This document shows, piece by piece, positions 38,269-49,000 of a stretch of DNA of 64,000 nt (positions are counted from its first letter, which is position 1; the number at the start of each line of letters is the position of its first letter). The stretch lies in assembly GCA_021795965.1 (NCBI GenBank), contig JAJYOU010000004.1, positions 1 through 64,000 on the forward strand. The letters are read 5' to 3'. This stretch comes from Chloroflexota bacterium (GTDB lineage Bacteria; Chloroflexota; Anaerolineae; Anaerolineales; Villigracilaceae). The position numbers were made by a program, and so were the translations under genes. Below the pieces are notes generated by a model. The model was not told where the DNA came from and searched no databases. It worked only from the letters and a program-made list of their open reading frames with translations.

Positions 38269-40057
38269 TTTTACTCCTTAACCAAGCACTTTGAGGATTA
38301 GCCAAGGCTGAAAGGGGCAGCACCACTTTGACCGTAGTCCCTTCACCTACCACACTTTCAATGGTACAAACACCGCCTAGCATTTGGGCACGTTCTTCCA
38401 TTGAAACCAGGCCCAAATGGGTCATATCGTCCAAAAAAACATCAGGGTCAAAACCTCGGCCCCAATCCTGCACACTCAACATGAGATTTTCGCCTTCCAA
38501 TTGGAAAACCACGCGCACCTTCTCGGTTTGGGCGTGTTTACGAGCATTCGCCAATGCTTCCTGGGCGATGCGAAAGATAGCTGTATCGACCGGCGAAGGA
38601 ACTTGGAGACTGCCAATATCCGCCAGCACCTCACTTTGCCAGCGCTGCGCCTCGCTGATTTCGATGACGTAGCGACGCAACCCTTCCACCAGACCAAAAT
38701 CCTCCAGTACGGTTGGACGTATTTCGGAGATCACGCGACGTGCTTCTTCAATGGCTTGTTTGACCATAGTGCGGCTCAGATCGAGTTCCTGGTTGGATTG
38801 TGAGTCGAGCTTTGGACCAGCCAGCCCTGAAAGTGCGTTCAGGTGCATATTAGCCGATATGATCAGTTGGGTAAGTCCATCGTGCAAATCCAGGCCGATC
38901 AGACGTCGTTCCTCATCCTGGATCTGAGCCAATTTGCTGATTAATGCCCGCAATCGCTCTTCCCTGCTAGCCAACCCGGTCATCATATTATTAAAAGCCT
39001 CGGCTAGTCGGTCAAGCTCGTTGCCACCGCCTTTGTCTAGGGGGACGGGTTGAACCAGGTTACCCCCAGTTACCCGGTCTGCGCCATCCAAAAGGGCTCG
39101 AACATTATCCGTCATCTGGCGTGCCAGGCGGTACACCATCCAGCCTGCCAGGAGAGAAATCGCAATTGGTAATAAAACGCTCACGAGTGTGGCTGAGGTC
39201 ACAGCCTGTTGCAGTAATTTTTGAGCCAAACTTAACTGCTCGGTTTCATGAGGTTGGATTTTCTTAACAATTGTTTGCTGCCCAGCCGTGAACATTGTGG
39301 CGATAAAATTTGCAAAAAGTGATTGCTGAAGATCACGCTCGCCAATCAATTGTGAACCCAATGATTGCAGGTCATTTGATCCCGAAGTTATTCGCTCGAA
39401 TTGTTTTCGTCCTTCTACGCTATTGTTCATTGACTCTAGTTGGCTGGCACCCTGCCGCAGCCTCACTGCCGAATCTGTAAAATGGACCCGTTTGACATCA
39501 TCCGGGGAGGCAAGGTAAGCAGTGACAGCTGTCAGCAACGCGCGTGATGCTTCGTGCATTCCGTCCAGGTTAACCTGTAATTGAGAATCGTGAGAATAAT
39601 CCATTTTCAACGAGGTAAGCAAATCAGTAAATCCAGCCTGCGCCGAAAGCATTGACTGCAAATCGGTGTTTTGTTCGTTCCTGAGTTTGATGATTCTTTG
39701 CCCGCCAGCTTCTGCCTGGAGTTTGGATGTAGCCAAGCTGGAAGCCCAATCACGTGAAATTGCATCGGTTGAAAGCTTCTGATATTGCTCAACATCCAAT
39801 CCAAATTTCTGAATCTGAGTTTCAAACTGTGTGGCAAACCCCTGCTCTCCTTCGATCTGGTACCGGTAAAGCGCAGCTTCGGCATCCCGCAAGTGCGCGC
39901 TCATTTGAACCGCCACGAGTTGCCGGTCACGCACACGTTCAATCAATGTCAACGAATCTGTGACCGAATGCACTAGGTAAAACAATGCTGTGATATTTAA
40001 TAATACAGCCGATGCAAACAACAAAACCACCATTGCGAGCCGTGTGCGGATTGTCAT
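38249..40057 (-). CDS. NarX-like sensor histidine kinase
   Basis: TM-HAMP, RRLIGLDLHDGLTQLI, C-terminal ATPase; overlaps the regulator gene. Confidence 0.92.
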   Translation of the reverse strand: MTIRTRLAMVVLLFASAVLLNITALFYLVHSVTDSLTLIERVRDRQLVAVQMSAHLRDAEAALYRYQIEGEQGFATQFETQIQKFGLDVEQYQKLSTDAISRDWASSLATSKLQAEAGGQRIIKLRNEQNTDLQSMLSAQAGFTDLLTSLKMDYSHDSQLQVNLDGMHEASRALLTAVTAYLASPDDVKRVHFTDSAVRLRQGASQLESMNNSVEGRKQFERITSGSNDLQSLGSQLIGERDLQQSLFANFIATMFTAGQQTIVKKIQPHETEQLSLAQKLLQQAVTSATLVSVLLPIAISLLAGWMVYRLARQMTDNVRALLDGADRVTGGNLVQPVPLDKGGGNELDRLAEAFNNMMTGLASREERLRALISKLAQIQDEERRLIGLDLHDGLTQLIISANMHLNALSGLAGPKLDSQSNQELDLSRTMVKQAIEEARRVISEIRPTVLEDFGLVEGLRRYVIEISEAQRWQSEVLADIGSLQVPSPVDTAIFRIAQEALANARKHAQTEKVRVVFQLEGENLMLSVQDWGRGFDPDVFLDDMTHLGLVSMEERAQMLGGVCTIESVVGEGTTVKVVLPLSALANPQSAWLRSKSERDIR

Positions 40058-40573
40058 GGGCGTTAATATACCACCTTCCGTTGAGCGATCCTATTTTCTT
40101 AATTCCATTAAATTTTTAATCGTTGTTGACAGAAAAGTAGACAGTCTGTCATTCCTTCGTAATAGCATTTTCTTATGTTCTTTCAATTAAATCAGGAATT
40201 GGATTGTGCAGGGATTTCGAGATCGTTTTTTTTACCAACCGTTTGAAATAAAAGATCAGTAAGCAAATAAAAAATTTTTAATATTTTGGGTTTGTTTTGC
40301 TTATCTGGAATTATTTCTTGAATTGGATTGTTATTTGATAAAATTCCTTTACTAAAAATGTTTTCCAAAATCCGATAGTTGGTTTATGATAGAACTAATG
40401 AGGATTTCCCCAACCTTTCATGTTTTCTTGATAGGCTAATTCTAAGAGCATTAATTATGGGATTAAAATTAGGATTCATAAATTACAATATCACCTAATT
40501 TATTCTCCAGTCCGAAATTCTCAGGTTAACCAGTTTGTATAAATTCGTTGATTTGTTGTTATTCGGAGGTTTT

Positions 40574-42277
40574 ATGAAAGTTTTACGAATTAACGTGCGA
40601 ACAAAAACTGTCGTCGCAGAAGAAGTTCCTCAAAACTGGCAACGCCTGGGAGGAAGGGGACTGATCGCGCGGATTTTACTTGATGAAGTTCCGCCTAAGT
40701 GTGATCCTTTGGGACGGTATAACAAACTGATTTTTGCGAATGGATTTCTATCCGGGTATGTTTTATCTTCGTGCGATCGAATTTCAATCGGGGGAAAGTC
40801 ACCCCTGACCGGTGGAATTAAAGAATCCAATTCAGGTGGTACAACAGGCTCGCAAATGGCGAGGTTGGGGTTAAAAGCCTTGATTTTGGAGGATCTTCCT
40901 GAAGAAAAAGGATTTGGAGTGATCCACATCTCCAAACAGGGTGTGGTTTTCGATGATGCTAATTCACTTGTCAACTTGGGAACCTACGAAACCACTCTTC
41001 AATTGAGATCCAAGTATGGGAAAAAAGCGGCGATGGCACTGATCGGTCCTGCCGGGGAAAGACAGCTCTTTTCAGCCTGCATAAATAATCTTGACACTGA
41101 TGGTCGTCCTTCAAGAGTCTCCGGACGTGGCGGATTGGGCGCTGTCATGGGTTCGAAGGGTATTAAAGCGATCGTTTTCGATGGGTATGGCGAAAAAATG
41201 GACCCTCCATTCGACCAGGTTCTTTTTGCTGAAACCCGAAAGCAATTTACCCAGTCCTTGTTGAATAATGCCCAGGTTGCCGTGTGGCGTGATTATGGCA
41301 CTGCAGCTAATGTTGCCATCACCAACATGCTGGGCTGCTTTCCGGTAAATGGATTTTCTGCAGGGCGTATGGAAAATAGTAATGAGATTTCAGGCGAAAA
41401 AATGAGGGAGCTTCTCTTGGAACGACCTGCACCAGCTAATCCGACTCATGCCTGCATGCCTGGCTGTGTCATCAGATGTTCGAACGTTTTTGGCGATGAC
41501 AAAGGCAACGAAATTGTCGCCCCGCTCGAATATGAAACCATCGGATTAATGGGTGGTAATTTAGGGATTGACAGCCTGGATACGATCGGAAAAATGAATT
41601 GGTATGCAAATGATTTGGGTGTTGATACGATCGAGCTTGGCGCTACCATTGGAGTGGTTGCTGAAGCAGGTCTAATAAAATATGGAAATGTTGATCAAAT
41701 ATTTGATTGCATTCAGCAAATCTACCAGAACACTCCTCTCGGTCGAATTTTAGGTTCAGGTGCTTCCCTGGCCGGCAAGATTCTTGGGGTGAAACGAGTG
41801 CCCGTTGTTAAAGGACAGGCATTTGCTGCTTACGACCCGCGTGGTTTAAAAGGGACCGGAATTACCTACGCGACAAGTCCGCAAGGTGCAGACCATACGG
41901 CGGGTTTCACCATGCGAGCGAAAGTAAATCATCAAGATCCAATCGCAAATGTACCTTTGTCACGGCAGACCCAAATAAACACTGCCGCGGTTGATAGTTT
42001 GGGTGCGTGTTTGATGGTAAGCGCTGCTTTTGCTTCTTCCACATCCATGCTGAAGAATTTATTACATTCCATTCACGGCTGGGATGTTACAGAGAATATT
42101 CAACAGGAAATGGGTAAGGAAGTGATTTTGATGGAGCGCGAATTTAACCGTGGAGCAGGATTTACCGAGGTTGATGACCGTTTACCTGAATGGCTCTCTG
42201 ATGAACCACTTCCTCCCACTAACGTGGTTTTTGATGTAACCAATTCTGCCATCGAAACGATTTTTAATGATATTTAA
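40574..42277 (+). CDS. Aldehyde:ferredoxin oxidoreductase family
   Basis: RLGGRGLIARILLDEVPP; GRPSRVSGRGGLGAVMGSKGIKAI; CMPGCVIRC cluster motif; RBS ggagg. Confidence 0.92.
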   Translation: MKVLRINVRTKTVVAEEVPQNWQRLGGRGLIARILLDEVPPKCDPLGRYNKLIFANGFLSGYVLSSCDRISIGGKSPLTGGIKESNSGGTTGSQMARLGLKALILEDLPEEKGFGVIHISKQGVVFDDANSLVNLGTYETTLQLRSKYGKKAAMALIGPAGERQLFSACINNLDTDGRPSRVSGRGGLGAVMGSKGIKAIVFDGYGEKMDPPFDQVLFAETRKQFTQSLLNNAQVAVWRDYGTAANVAITNMLGCFPVNGFSAGRMENSNEISGEKMRELLLERPAPANPTHACMPGCVIRCSNVFGDDKGNEIVAPLEYETIGLMGGNLGIDSLDTIGKMNWYANDLGVDTIELGATIGVVAEAGLIKYGNVDQIFDCIQQIYQNTPLGRILGSGASLAGKILGVKRVPVVKGQAFAAYDPRGLKGTGITYATSPQGADHTAGFTMRAKVNHQDPIANVPLSRQTQINTAAVDSLGACLMVSAAFASSTSMLKNLLHSIHGWDVTENIQQEMGKEVILMEREFNRGAGFTEVDDRLPEWLSDEPLPPTNVVFDVTNSAIETIFNDI

Positions 42278-42335
42278 CCAAACCATATCCTTTTTGCATC
42301 GAGTTGTTAGAATTTAATTCTGTTGGTTTGAATTT

Positions 42336-42384
42336 TACAAACCCGCCACAACTTTTTTTTGAAATTGTGGCGGGTTTGGTTTAA
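42336..42384. terminator. Terminator hairpin (convergent genes)
   Basis: aacccgccacaa...ttgtggcgggtt with T-tract. Confidence 0.7.
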
Positions 42385-42483
42385 AAAAGACGCAATAATA
42401 TACTTAATTTTGAATACTAGATTATTTCCGAGAAATTATAATCTTGGCTGGCTCTGACCCTGAAAATAGAGAAACCGGGTTGG

Positions 42484-43158
42484 TTAGTCAAACCCAAACC
42501 GGTAGCCATAACCACGCTCATTGTGGATATATTTTGGGTTCTCCGGATCTTTTTCAACTTTCTGGCGTAAGTGCCAAATATAACGCCGCACAAAGCCTAT
42601 CTCTTCCTTGTATTGTGGTCCCCAGACTTCACGAACAAGATCTTCGGCTGAAATGATTTCGCCGGGATGACGCATGAGGGCTGTCAGTAATTTGAACTCC
42701 GTGGGAGTGAGCTGCACCAACTCTCCATCACGTGTTACGTGTCTCGAACTAAAATCCACCACCAGACCGGATGTTTCAAAATGGTCGACCGGAACTTCGC
42801 CTCCGCGGGTCAATACCGCCCGAACTCGAGCGCTCAACTGGGCAAATGAAAAAGGTTTACAGACGTAATCATCTGCTCCCAGGGAAAATCCGCGCAGCAC
42901 ATCGCTCTCATCACTCCGGGCAGTCAGCAGGATGACAGGAGTCTGACTCATTTCACGAATTCGAGCGAGTGTTTCCCAGCCATCCTTAATAGGCATGGTC
43001 ACATCCAGAATTACTAGATTGGGCTTGAAGTTGAAGAAGGCACGTAGCCCTTTCTGCCCATTCGGAGCCGTTTGCATGCTGTAACCCTGCTCATGCAGAT
43101 ATTCACCCAGAAGGTCGGATAAATTTGAATCGTCGTCAATCAATAAAATCGAACTCAT
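42484..43158 (-). CDS. OmpR-family response regulator
   Basis: ILLIDDDSNLSDLLGEYL..ILDVTMPIKDGWE..; winged-helix LTPTEFKLLTALMRHPGEI. Confidence 0.93.
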   Translation of the reverse strand: MSSILLIDDDSNLSDLLGEYLHEQGYSMQTAPNGQKGLRAFFNFKPNLVILDVTMPIKDGWETLARIREMSQTPVILLTARSDESDVLRGFSLGADDYVCKPFSFAQLSARVRAVLTRGGEVPVDHFETSGLVVDFSSRHVTRDGELVQLTPTEFKLLTALMRHPGEIISAEDLVREVWGPQYKEEIGFVRRYIWHLRQKVEKDPENPKYIHNERGYGYRFGFD

Positions 43159-43163
43159 CGAAA

Positions 43164-44234
43164 TTATTCCTCGTTGAAATTTGCAACAGGAACGATAAGG
43201 AAGAACTCTGCTCCCGGCGCTTCAGGTTCCGGCCAGATCGGGCTGCGAACTCCTATGGAACCGCCCTGAGTTTGTATCAGCTTGCGGGCAAAATACAATC
43301 CCAATCCCCACCCAACAGGGGTATTTTCGCTTTTAAAACCGCGTCCAAAACGCTCAAAGATATATTGTTGAAGCTCCAATGGCACCCCGGGACCATGATC
43401 TTTGATTGATATTCGCACTTTGTCTCCATCCAGCTTGGCGCACAAATGGATCGGCGTCCCAGGAAGTGAATAATTATCAGCGTTACGCATCAGATTTCGA
43501 ACTATTTCTTCCAGGTGTGTTTCATCAACCAGCAGTGGTGGAAGGTTGGGGGAAAATTCCCACTTCAGAGGTCGGTTTTTGGAAACGAATACCACATCGG
43601 CAGCTTGTTCCATTAACGGACGAAGGGCAACGGGGCCAAGGATGACCTCCAATTTGCCTGCTTCAAGTCGAGAAACATTCAAAATAGTTTGAACCAGTTT
43701 TGTCAGGCGGGCGCTTTCCCCGACCATCGTTTCGAGAGTTCGACGGGCAGCGGGGGGAAGGGTATCTGCGTTTTCCAATGCCATTTCCAGGCCGCCATTG
43801 AGGGTGGTGAGGGGACCGCGCAGCTCGTGGCTGACCAGTGAAACAAACTCGGATTTCATCTCATCCAGTTGTTGTAATTCCCGGTTTGCCTGGGCAAGCT
43901 CAAGATTTCGTTCCTCTAAAGCAGCCGTACGTTCCTCCACAATTCCTTCAAGGGTGCGGTTTAAAGTTTGAAGATCAGCAGCAGTCTGAACTTCCGTTTT
44001 TACCAGGAGCCGCATCCAGCCCAGGATCAAAGCAATGATGGTCGGTCCCATAAAGCCAAAAATTATCATTTCACCGATAAACCCTGCCCCCAACCAATCA
44101 TTTTCGGACCCATGTTCGACTAATTCAAAAATAATTGCAGTGATTGCGAGGAAGGGTGGTAATGCCCACTGCAATAAATTTAGATCTAGAGATCTTTCTT
44201 TATTCACCCATTTTAAAAGGTCGTCTTTTATCAT
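43164..44234 (-). CDS. Sensor histidine kinase
   Basis: SEFVSLVSHELRGPLTTLNGGLEM..; VRNLMRNADNYS; DHGPGVP; GLGLYFARKL. Confidence 0.92.
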   Translation of the reverse strand: MIKDDLLKWVNKERSLDLNLLQWALPPFLAITAIIFELVEHGSENDWLGAGFIGEMIIFGFMGPTIIALILGWMRLLVKTEVQTAADLQTLNRTLEGIVEERTAALEERNLELAQANRELQQLDEMKSEFVSLVSHELRGPLTTLNGGLEMALENADTLPPAARRTLETMVGESARLTKLVQTILNVSRLEAGKLEVILGPVALRPLMEQAADVVFVSKNRPLKWEFSPNLPPLLVDETHLEEIVRNLMRNADNYSLPGTPIHLCAKLDGDKVRISIKDHGPGVPLELQQYIFERFGRGFKSENTPVGWGLGLYFARKLIQTQGGSIGVRSPIWPEPEAPGAEFFLIVPVANFNEE

Positions 44235-44436
44235 TTTTCATCGTTTCTATTGGTAAAAATATTTGTTTGAGCCCGAGCAATTTCATTATAGTCAGTTTCT
44301 CATTGTTCTGAATGAACTGGCTGTTAGAAAAGGACGCAATTGAGACATTCTGAGACATCATTTTGACGCGGACTGATGATATTTTTATGGGGTCAATAAA
44401 TGGATGATTCTATTCTAATAAAATCCAGAGGAGAAA

Positions 44437-45897
44437 ATGTATATGAAAAAGTTGCTTGTTTTGGCTGGTGTCTTGCTAGCCGTGACCGCAGTTCTGACTT
44501 CCTGCGGTGCTCCAGCAGCCACGCCTACGACTGCACCCTCCACAGTTCCTGCGACCGTGGCCCCAACGGTTGCGCCTGCTACCGAGGCTCCCACCGCAGG
44601 CCTGGAACTTTCGGGTGACTCCATTCGTGGTGGAAAACTTTATAACACTTGGTTGGAAGAAACTGGTGCAGATGCACCTACTGAATTAAATCCTGTCTGG
44701 AAAGCGGCGAATGCTGGAGATGTTTCGATCGAGTCTTCCTGGAGCTGCGTAACTTGTCATGGTTTTGACTACCAGGGTGTTAAACCATTTGCCGGCATCC
44801 TTTCGGATGCAGGCAAGGATCCAAATGTTATCCTCGCTAGTCTGAAAGGCGCGACCGATAAGAATCATGACTTTTCTTCAGTACTGGATGACCAGGCGTT
44901 GACGGACCTGGCATTATTTGTCAGCAAAGAAATGAAGGATCCATCTGCGGTTGTTGTTGATAATAAACCGGTAAATGGCAACGCAGACAACGGAAAGACT
45001 TTGTTTGACAACACCTGTAAAGATTGCCATGGTCCTCAAGGTTTAGGCATCAATTTTGAGTCAGATAGACAACCTGAATATCCAGCCACAGTTGCCGAAA
45101 ATGGTCCAAAAATCCTACACAAACTTCGTTTTGGTCAACCTGGTGTGCCCAAAATGCCTGCAGGAATTGATAACAGTTGGACTGACCAGAATTATTCGGA
45201 TGTAATCGCTTATCTTCAAACCTTGCCCAAAGCCAGCCCTGTTACTGAGGGCGGACGAATGTATGACAATTGGGTGGATGCCTTGGGAGTTGACGCGCCG
45301 ACAACTGATCAACCACTCTGGAAAACTCAGAAAACAAACACCAGCCTCAGCGGCAGTGACACATGGTTATGCTCTACCTGCCATGGATTTGATTACAAAG
45401 GCAAGGATGGCATCAACGCTCAAGGAAGCGAAAATTACACGGGCTTCCCCGGCATTCTAGACGCACAGAAAATGAGTGATGCCGAATTAACAGCCTGGTT
45501 GGATGGCACAAAAAATAAGGATCACGATTTCAAAACTTATTTCAATTCCGATGATCTTGCGCGCATGGTGGCTTTTATCCAAAAAGGCATGATCGACCAC
45601 GCTCCATATATAGGAGCGGATGGCAAAGCGGTTGGGGATGCCACTCATGGCAAGGTACTCTATACCTCGATCTGCAAAATTTGTCATGGCGATGATGGTA
45701 AGAGTATCAACTTCGCGGCTGATGAAGGCGGAACTGAGTATGTAGGCACCATTGCAACAAACGAACCCTGGGGCTTTATGCACGTAGGCACAGTTGGTTT
45801 GGCTGGTGCTCAGATGCCCGCTGGAATGAACCTGGGTTGGTCTGCTCAGGATATTGCTGATGTGCTGGCGTGGGCACAGACCCTGCCCACCAAGTAA
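44437..45897 (+). CDS. Tetraheme c-type cytochrome, duplicated diheme units
   Basis: Lipoprotein signal; CVTCH, CKDCH, CSTCH, CKICH; two homologous halves (GGxxYxNW..CxTCHGFDYxG). Confidence 0.88.
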   Translation: MYMKKLLVLAGVLLAVTAVLTSCGAPAATPTTAPSTVPATVAPTVAPATEAPTAGLELSGDSIRGGKLYNTWLEETGADAPTELNPVWKAANAGDVSIESSWSCVTCHGFDYQGVKPFAGILSDAGKDPNVILASLKGATDKNHDFSSVLDDQALTDLALFVSKEMKDPSAVVVDNKPVNGNADNGKTLFDNTCKDCHGPQGLGINFESDRQPEYPATVAENGPKILHKLRFGQPGVPKMPAGIDNSWTDQNYSDVIAYLQTLPKASPVTEGGRMYDNWVDALGVDAPTTDQPLWKTQKTNTSLSGSDTWLCSTCHGFDYKGKDGINAQGSENYTGFPGILDAQKMSDAELTAWLDGTKNKDHDFKTYFNSDDLARMVAFIQKGMIDHAPYIGADGKAVGDATHGKVLYTSICKICHGDDGKSINFAADEGGTEYVGTIATNEPWGFMHVGTVGLAGAQMPAGMNLGWSAQDIADVLAWAQTLPTK

Positions 45898-45905
45898 CAG
45901 TAAAC

Positions 45906-45942
45906 GCCAAGGGGAAGGGCTTTCACCCTTCCCCTTTTTATA
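45906..45942 (+). terminator. Terminator hairpin
   Basis: aaggggaaggg-ctttca-cccttcccctttt. Confidence 0.75.
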
Positions 45943-45969
45943 ATATGTCGTCAGGCACCGTACCTGAAT

Positions 45970-46590
45970 TTGGGTGCAAAGAGGCTAAAAATGAAAGTTG
46001 CTGATAGGTCAAAACGTTTCCAGCCATCCCTCCAAATCGTGATCACGATCGCCCTGATGGTGATTGGTATTTTTTCATTCATCCTTTTTTGGAGTGCCAC
46101 CCCTGGACATGCTTTGCCAGAATATGCCAATCGCACCGGAGAACCTTGCGCCACCTGCCATGTCAGCCCAGGCGGCGGTGGACCTCGCACGTTACGAGGT
46201 CTGATCTGGGCTTCCAGGGGTAAACCAGATAAAGTCCCCGAGTTGGCGGGTGTCATGGCTGCCCCCGGTGCGACTGATGGAGCTGAGATTTACGAAATTG
46301 CCTGTTCTGCCTGCCACGGTAAACAAGGCGAAGGACTATTTGGCGTGGCACTGGTCAATAGTGGCTTATCTGCTGACAAGATCCGCTCACAAGTTTTAAA
46401 TGGTAGGGTCCGGAGCGGTATGCCACCCTTTGAAGGAAAATTTACCTCCTCTCAATTGGATGCATTAACTGCATTTGTTGCCGATATGGCCAGTGGAATT
46501 GCAACTCCCATACCTGATTCCTATCCGCTCGATATCGGGCGTTTGACATGTATTCCTTCGCCTGAAAATCCCAATTGTGGAGGCAACTAA
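45970..46590 (+). CDS. c-type cytochrome (two heme motifs)
   Basis: CATCH and CSACH motifs, N-terminal TM. Confidence 0.85.
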   Translation: MGAKRLKMKVADRSKRFQPSLQIVITIALMVIGIFSFILFWSATPGHALPEYANRTGEPCATCHVSPGGGGPRTLRGLIWASRGKPDKVPELAGVMAAPGATDGAEIYEIACSACHGKQGEGLFGVALVNSGLSADKIRSQVLNGRVRSGMPPFEGKFTSSQLDALTAFVADMASGIATPIPDSYPLDIGRLTCIPSPENPNCGGN

Positions 46591-48972
46591 ATGCCTGCAA
46601 ATCTCTCACGTCGCGACTTTCTTAAAATCTCCAGTGCTGCTGCAGGCGCTGCTGCGGTTTTGGAGGGATTGCCTATCCTGACAGGAGGCGAGGCTGTTTC
46701 GGCCGCAGGTGCTGGCAGCCTGAAGACATCTTCAAATGATGTTATTGTCCCAGGTGCCTGCGCCCTGTGCCCATCGGCTTGCGGCACATTAGCGCGTGTA
46801 GCCGATGGCAACGTGGTCAAATTGGAAGGTAACCCGATGCATCCGGTAAATTCAGGTAGCCTGTGCCCCAAAGGGCAGGCGGCACCTGAATTACTCTATC
46901 ATCCAGACCGGTTAAACGGTCCTCAGAAAAGAAAGGGTGATCGAGGCAGCGGTCAGTGGGAAGCAATCACCTGGGACGAAGCAATTAAGACCGTGTCTGA
47001 CAAACTAAATGCACTTCGATCCGCCGGTCAACCCGAAAAACTTGTTTTCATGGTCGGGGATGCTCGCGGGCAATTAAATTCCTTGTTTGAACGCTTCATG
47101 CAAGCGATAGGCTCCCCCAATCTTGTGCGCAATGAAAGTTTGAACGTGGCTGCCGCCAAACTGGGTGTTTATCTAACACAAGGCGTGTATGATTTACCAG
47201 TATATGACCTTGAAAACAGCCGGTACATCCTTTCTTTCGGCGCCAGTCTGCTCGAGGCTGGGCCAAATCCGCATCGCACAATCAGCGGCATCAGTTATTC
47301 CCGCCGCGGACGAGCAACCCGCAGCAAGGTGATACTAATTGATCCACGCCAGGGGATTACTGGTGCCAAAGCCGACGAGTGGATCCCGATTAATCCTGGA
47401 ACCGATGCCGCCTTGGCACTTGGTATTTGTAATGTCATTATTCGTTCCAGCCTGTTTGACTCGGATTTTATCCATAATTATTCCTTTGGCTTCGAAGATT
47501 TCTCAGATGAAAAAGGGAAAACCCATAAGGGTTTCATGAGTTTTGTTCTTGAGAATTACGACCCCGCCAACGTGGAGAAAATCACCGGTGTACCTGCCAC
47601 TACCATTGCCCGCCTGGCTGGAGAATTCGCGAGCAATACTCCAGCTGTTGCGATTATGCCAGGTAAAGGTGGGTTTCTGAATGGGAGTATCAGCGGAGTT
47701 TATGCAGCCATGGCTATCCATATGCTGAATGCCTTGGTGGGAAGCCTCGATGTTCCAGGTGGCGTATTAACTCAGCGTTATTTTGATTGTGCTGTCTGGC
47801 CAGATTTGCCCTCAGATGATGTAGCCTCCAAAGGACTTGCAACTGAACGAGTGGATGGCGCAGGTACATTATTTCCCCTGGCGCGAAATGCCTACCAGGC
47901 TGTTGCCGACCGCATTCTGGAAGGCAAACCTGTGGAAGCTCTCTTCCTTTATGATGCGAACCCAATCTTTGATGCACCTGGAGGAAAACGTTTCACCGAG
48001 GCTTTTAAGAAAATTCCCCTGATCGTTTCTTTTTCAAGTTTTGCGGATGAATCTGCCAACCTGGCAGATTTGATCCTGCCTGAATCGACCTTTTTGGAAC
48101 GCTGGCAGGATGGACCTATTCATGGAATGGGATACCCCGGAGTGTCTCTCAGGCAACCTGCCATAGAACCACGCTTACAGTCCCGAAATTGTGGGGATGT
48201 AATTCTCCAGGTCGCGCAGGCGATGGGGGGTGAAATTAGTAGTGCATTTCCCTGGAAAACTTTTCAGGAAGTGCTCCAATTCCGTCTCAAAGATATCGGA
48301 GTGGATTGGAAAACTTTCACAGATTTGGGAGTGTGGCTCATTCCCGGTTACCGCTATGCTCACCGTGGAAGTAATCACTGGATCAACGAAGTGGTTGGTC
48401 GCGACCGGCGCAATGCTCCCCGAGATGGTCGTTTCGACTTTTATAGCCGGGAATTAAATTGCCTGTTTGGAGGTCTTAAAAAAGATCAACTTGCCAAATA
48501 TGGCATATCCGAAAGCGGGGATGCTGTTTGCCTGCCACATCATGAGGTCGGTCCCCAGGCAGGTGATGCTTCCCAGTTTGCGCTTCGCTTGAACGTGATT
48601 ACCTTAATGAGTCTTGGTCCCGTTAGTGCAGCCGCCAACCTGCCCACTTTACAGGAGATTAGCGGCATGACTGTCGGTGAAACATGGAATTCCTGGTTGG
48701 AAATGAACCCAAAAACTGCCTCTGACCTGGGTCTCACCGATAAAGATATAGTCTGGGTGGAAAGTCCCTTCGGAAAACTCAAAACCAGGATGCGTCTTGT
48801 AAAGGGACTTCATCCCGCTGTGGTCAACCTGCCTTATAACCAGGGTCACACGAGCGGACGGTTTGCTGGAGGTCGGGGAGTAAATGGGTTGGAGATTCTC
48901 AACCCGGCCAGTGAACCTTCCTGTGGTCTGGCAGAATTTACCAATACAAACGTTAAAGTTTATCGGGCATAA
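46591..48972 (+). CDS. Molybdopterin oxidoreductase catalytic subunit
   Basis: SRRDFLKISSAAAGAAAVLEG Tat-type signal; CALCPSACGTL..GSLCPKG 4Fe-4S; C-terminal molydopterin-dinucleotide region. Confidence 0.92.
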   Translation: MPANLSRRDFLKISSAAAGAAAVLEGLPILTGGEAVSAAGAGSLKTSSNDVIVPGACALCPSACGTLARVADGNVVKLEGNPMHPVNSGSLCPKGQAAPELLYHPDRLNGPQKRKGDRGSGQWEAITWDEAIKTVSDKLNALRSAGQPEKLVFMVGDARGQLNSLFERFMQAIGSPNLVRNESLNVAAAKLGVYLTQGVYDLPVYDLENSRYILSFGASLLEAGPNPHRTISGISYSRRGRATRSKVILIDPRQGITGAKADEWIPINPGTDAALALGICNVIIRSSLFDSDFIHNYSFGFEDFSDEKGKTHKGFMSFVLENYDPANVEKITGVPATTIARLAGEFASNTPAVAIMPGKGGFLNGSISGVYAAMAIHMLNALVGSLDVPGGVLTQRYFDCAVWPDLPSDDVASKGLATERVDGAGTLFPLARNAYQAVADRILEGKPVEALFLYDANPIFDAPGGKRFTEAFKKIPLIVSFSSFADESANLADLILPESTFLERWQDGPIHGMGYPGVSLRQPAIEPRLQSRNCGDVILQVAQAMGGEISSAFPWKTFQEVLQFRLKDIGVDWKTFTDLGVWLIPGYRYAHRGSNHWINEVVGRDRRNAPRDGRFDFYSRELNCLFGGLKKDQLAKYGISESGDAVCLPHHEVGPQAGDASQFALRLNVITLMSLGPVSAAANLPTLQEISGMTVGETWNSWLEMNPKTASDLGLTDKDIVWVESPFGKLKTRMRLVKGLHPAVVNLPYNQGHTSGRFAGGRGVNGLEILNPASEPSCGLAEFTNTNVKVYRA

Positions 48973-49000
48973 CGCTTCAAATATTGGAAATGAGAAAAAC

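Noticed and set aside
40200-40530. Possible riboswitch upstream of the AOR-family gene
   Set aside because: AT-rich but I could not draw a convincing conserved Moco/tungsten-type structure by eye.
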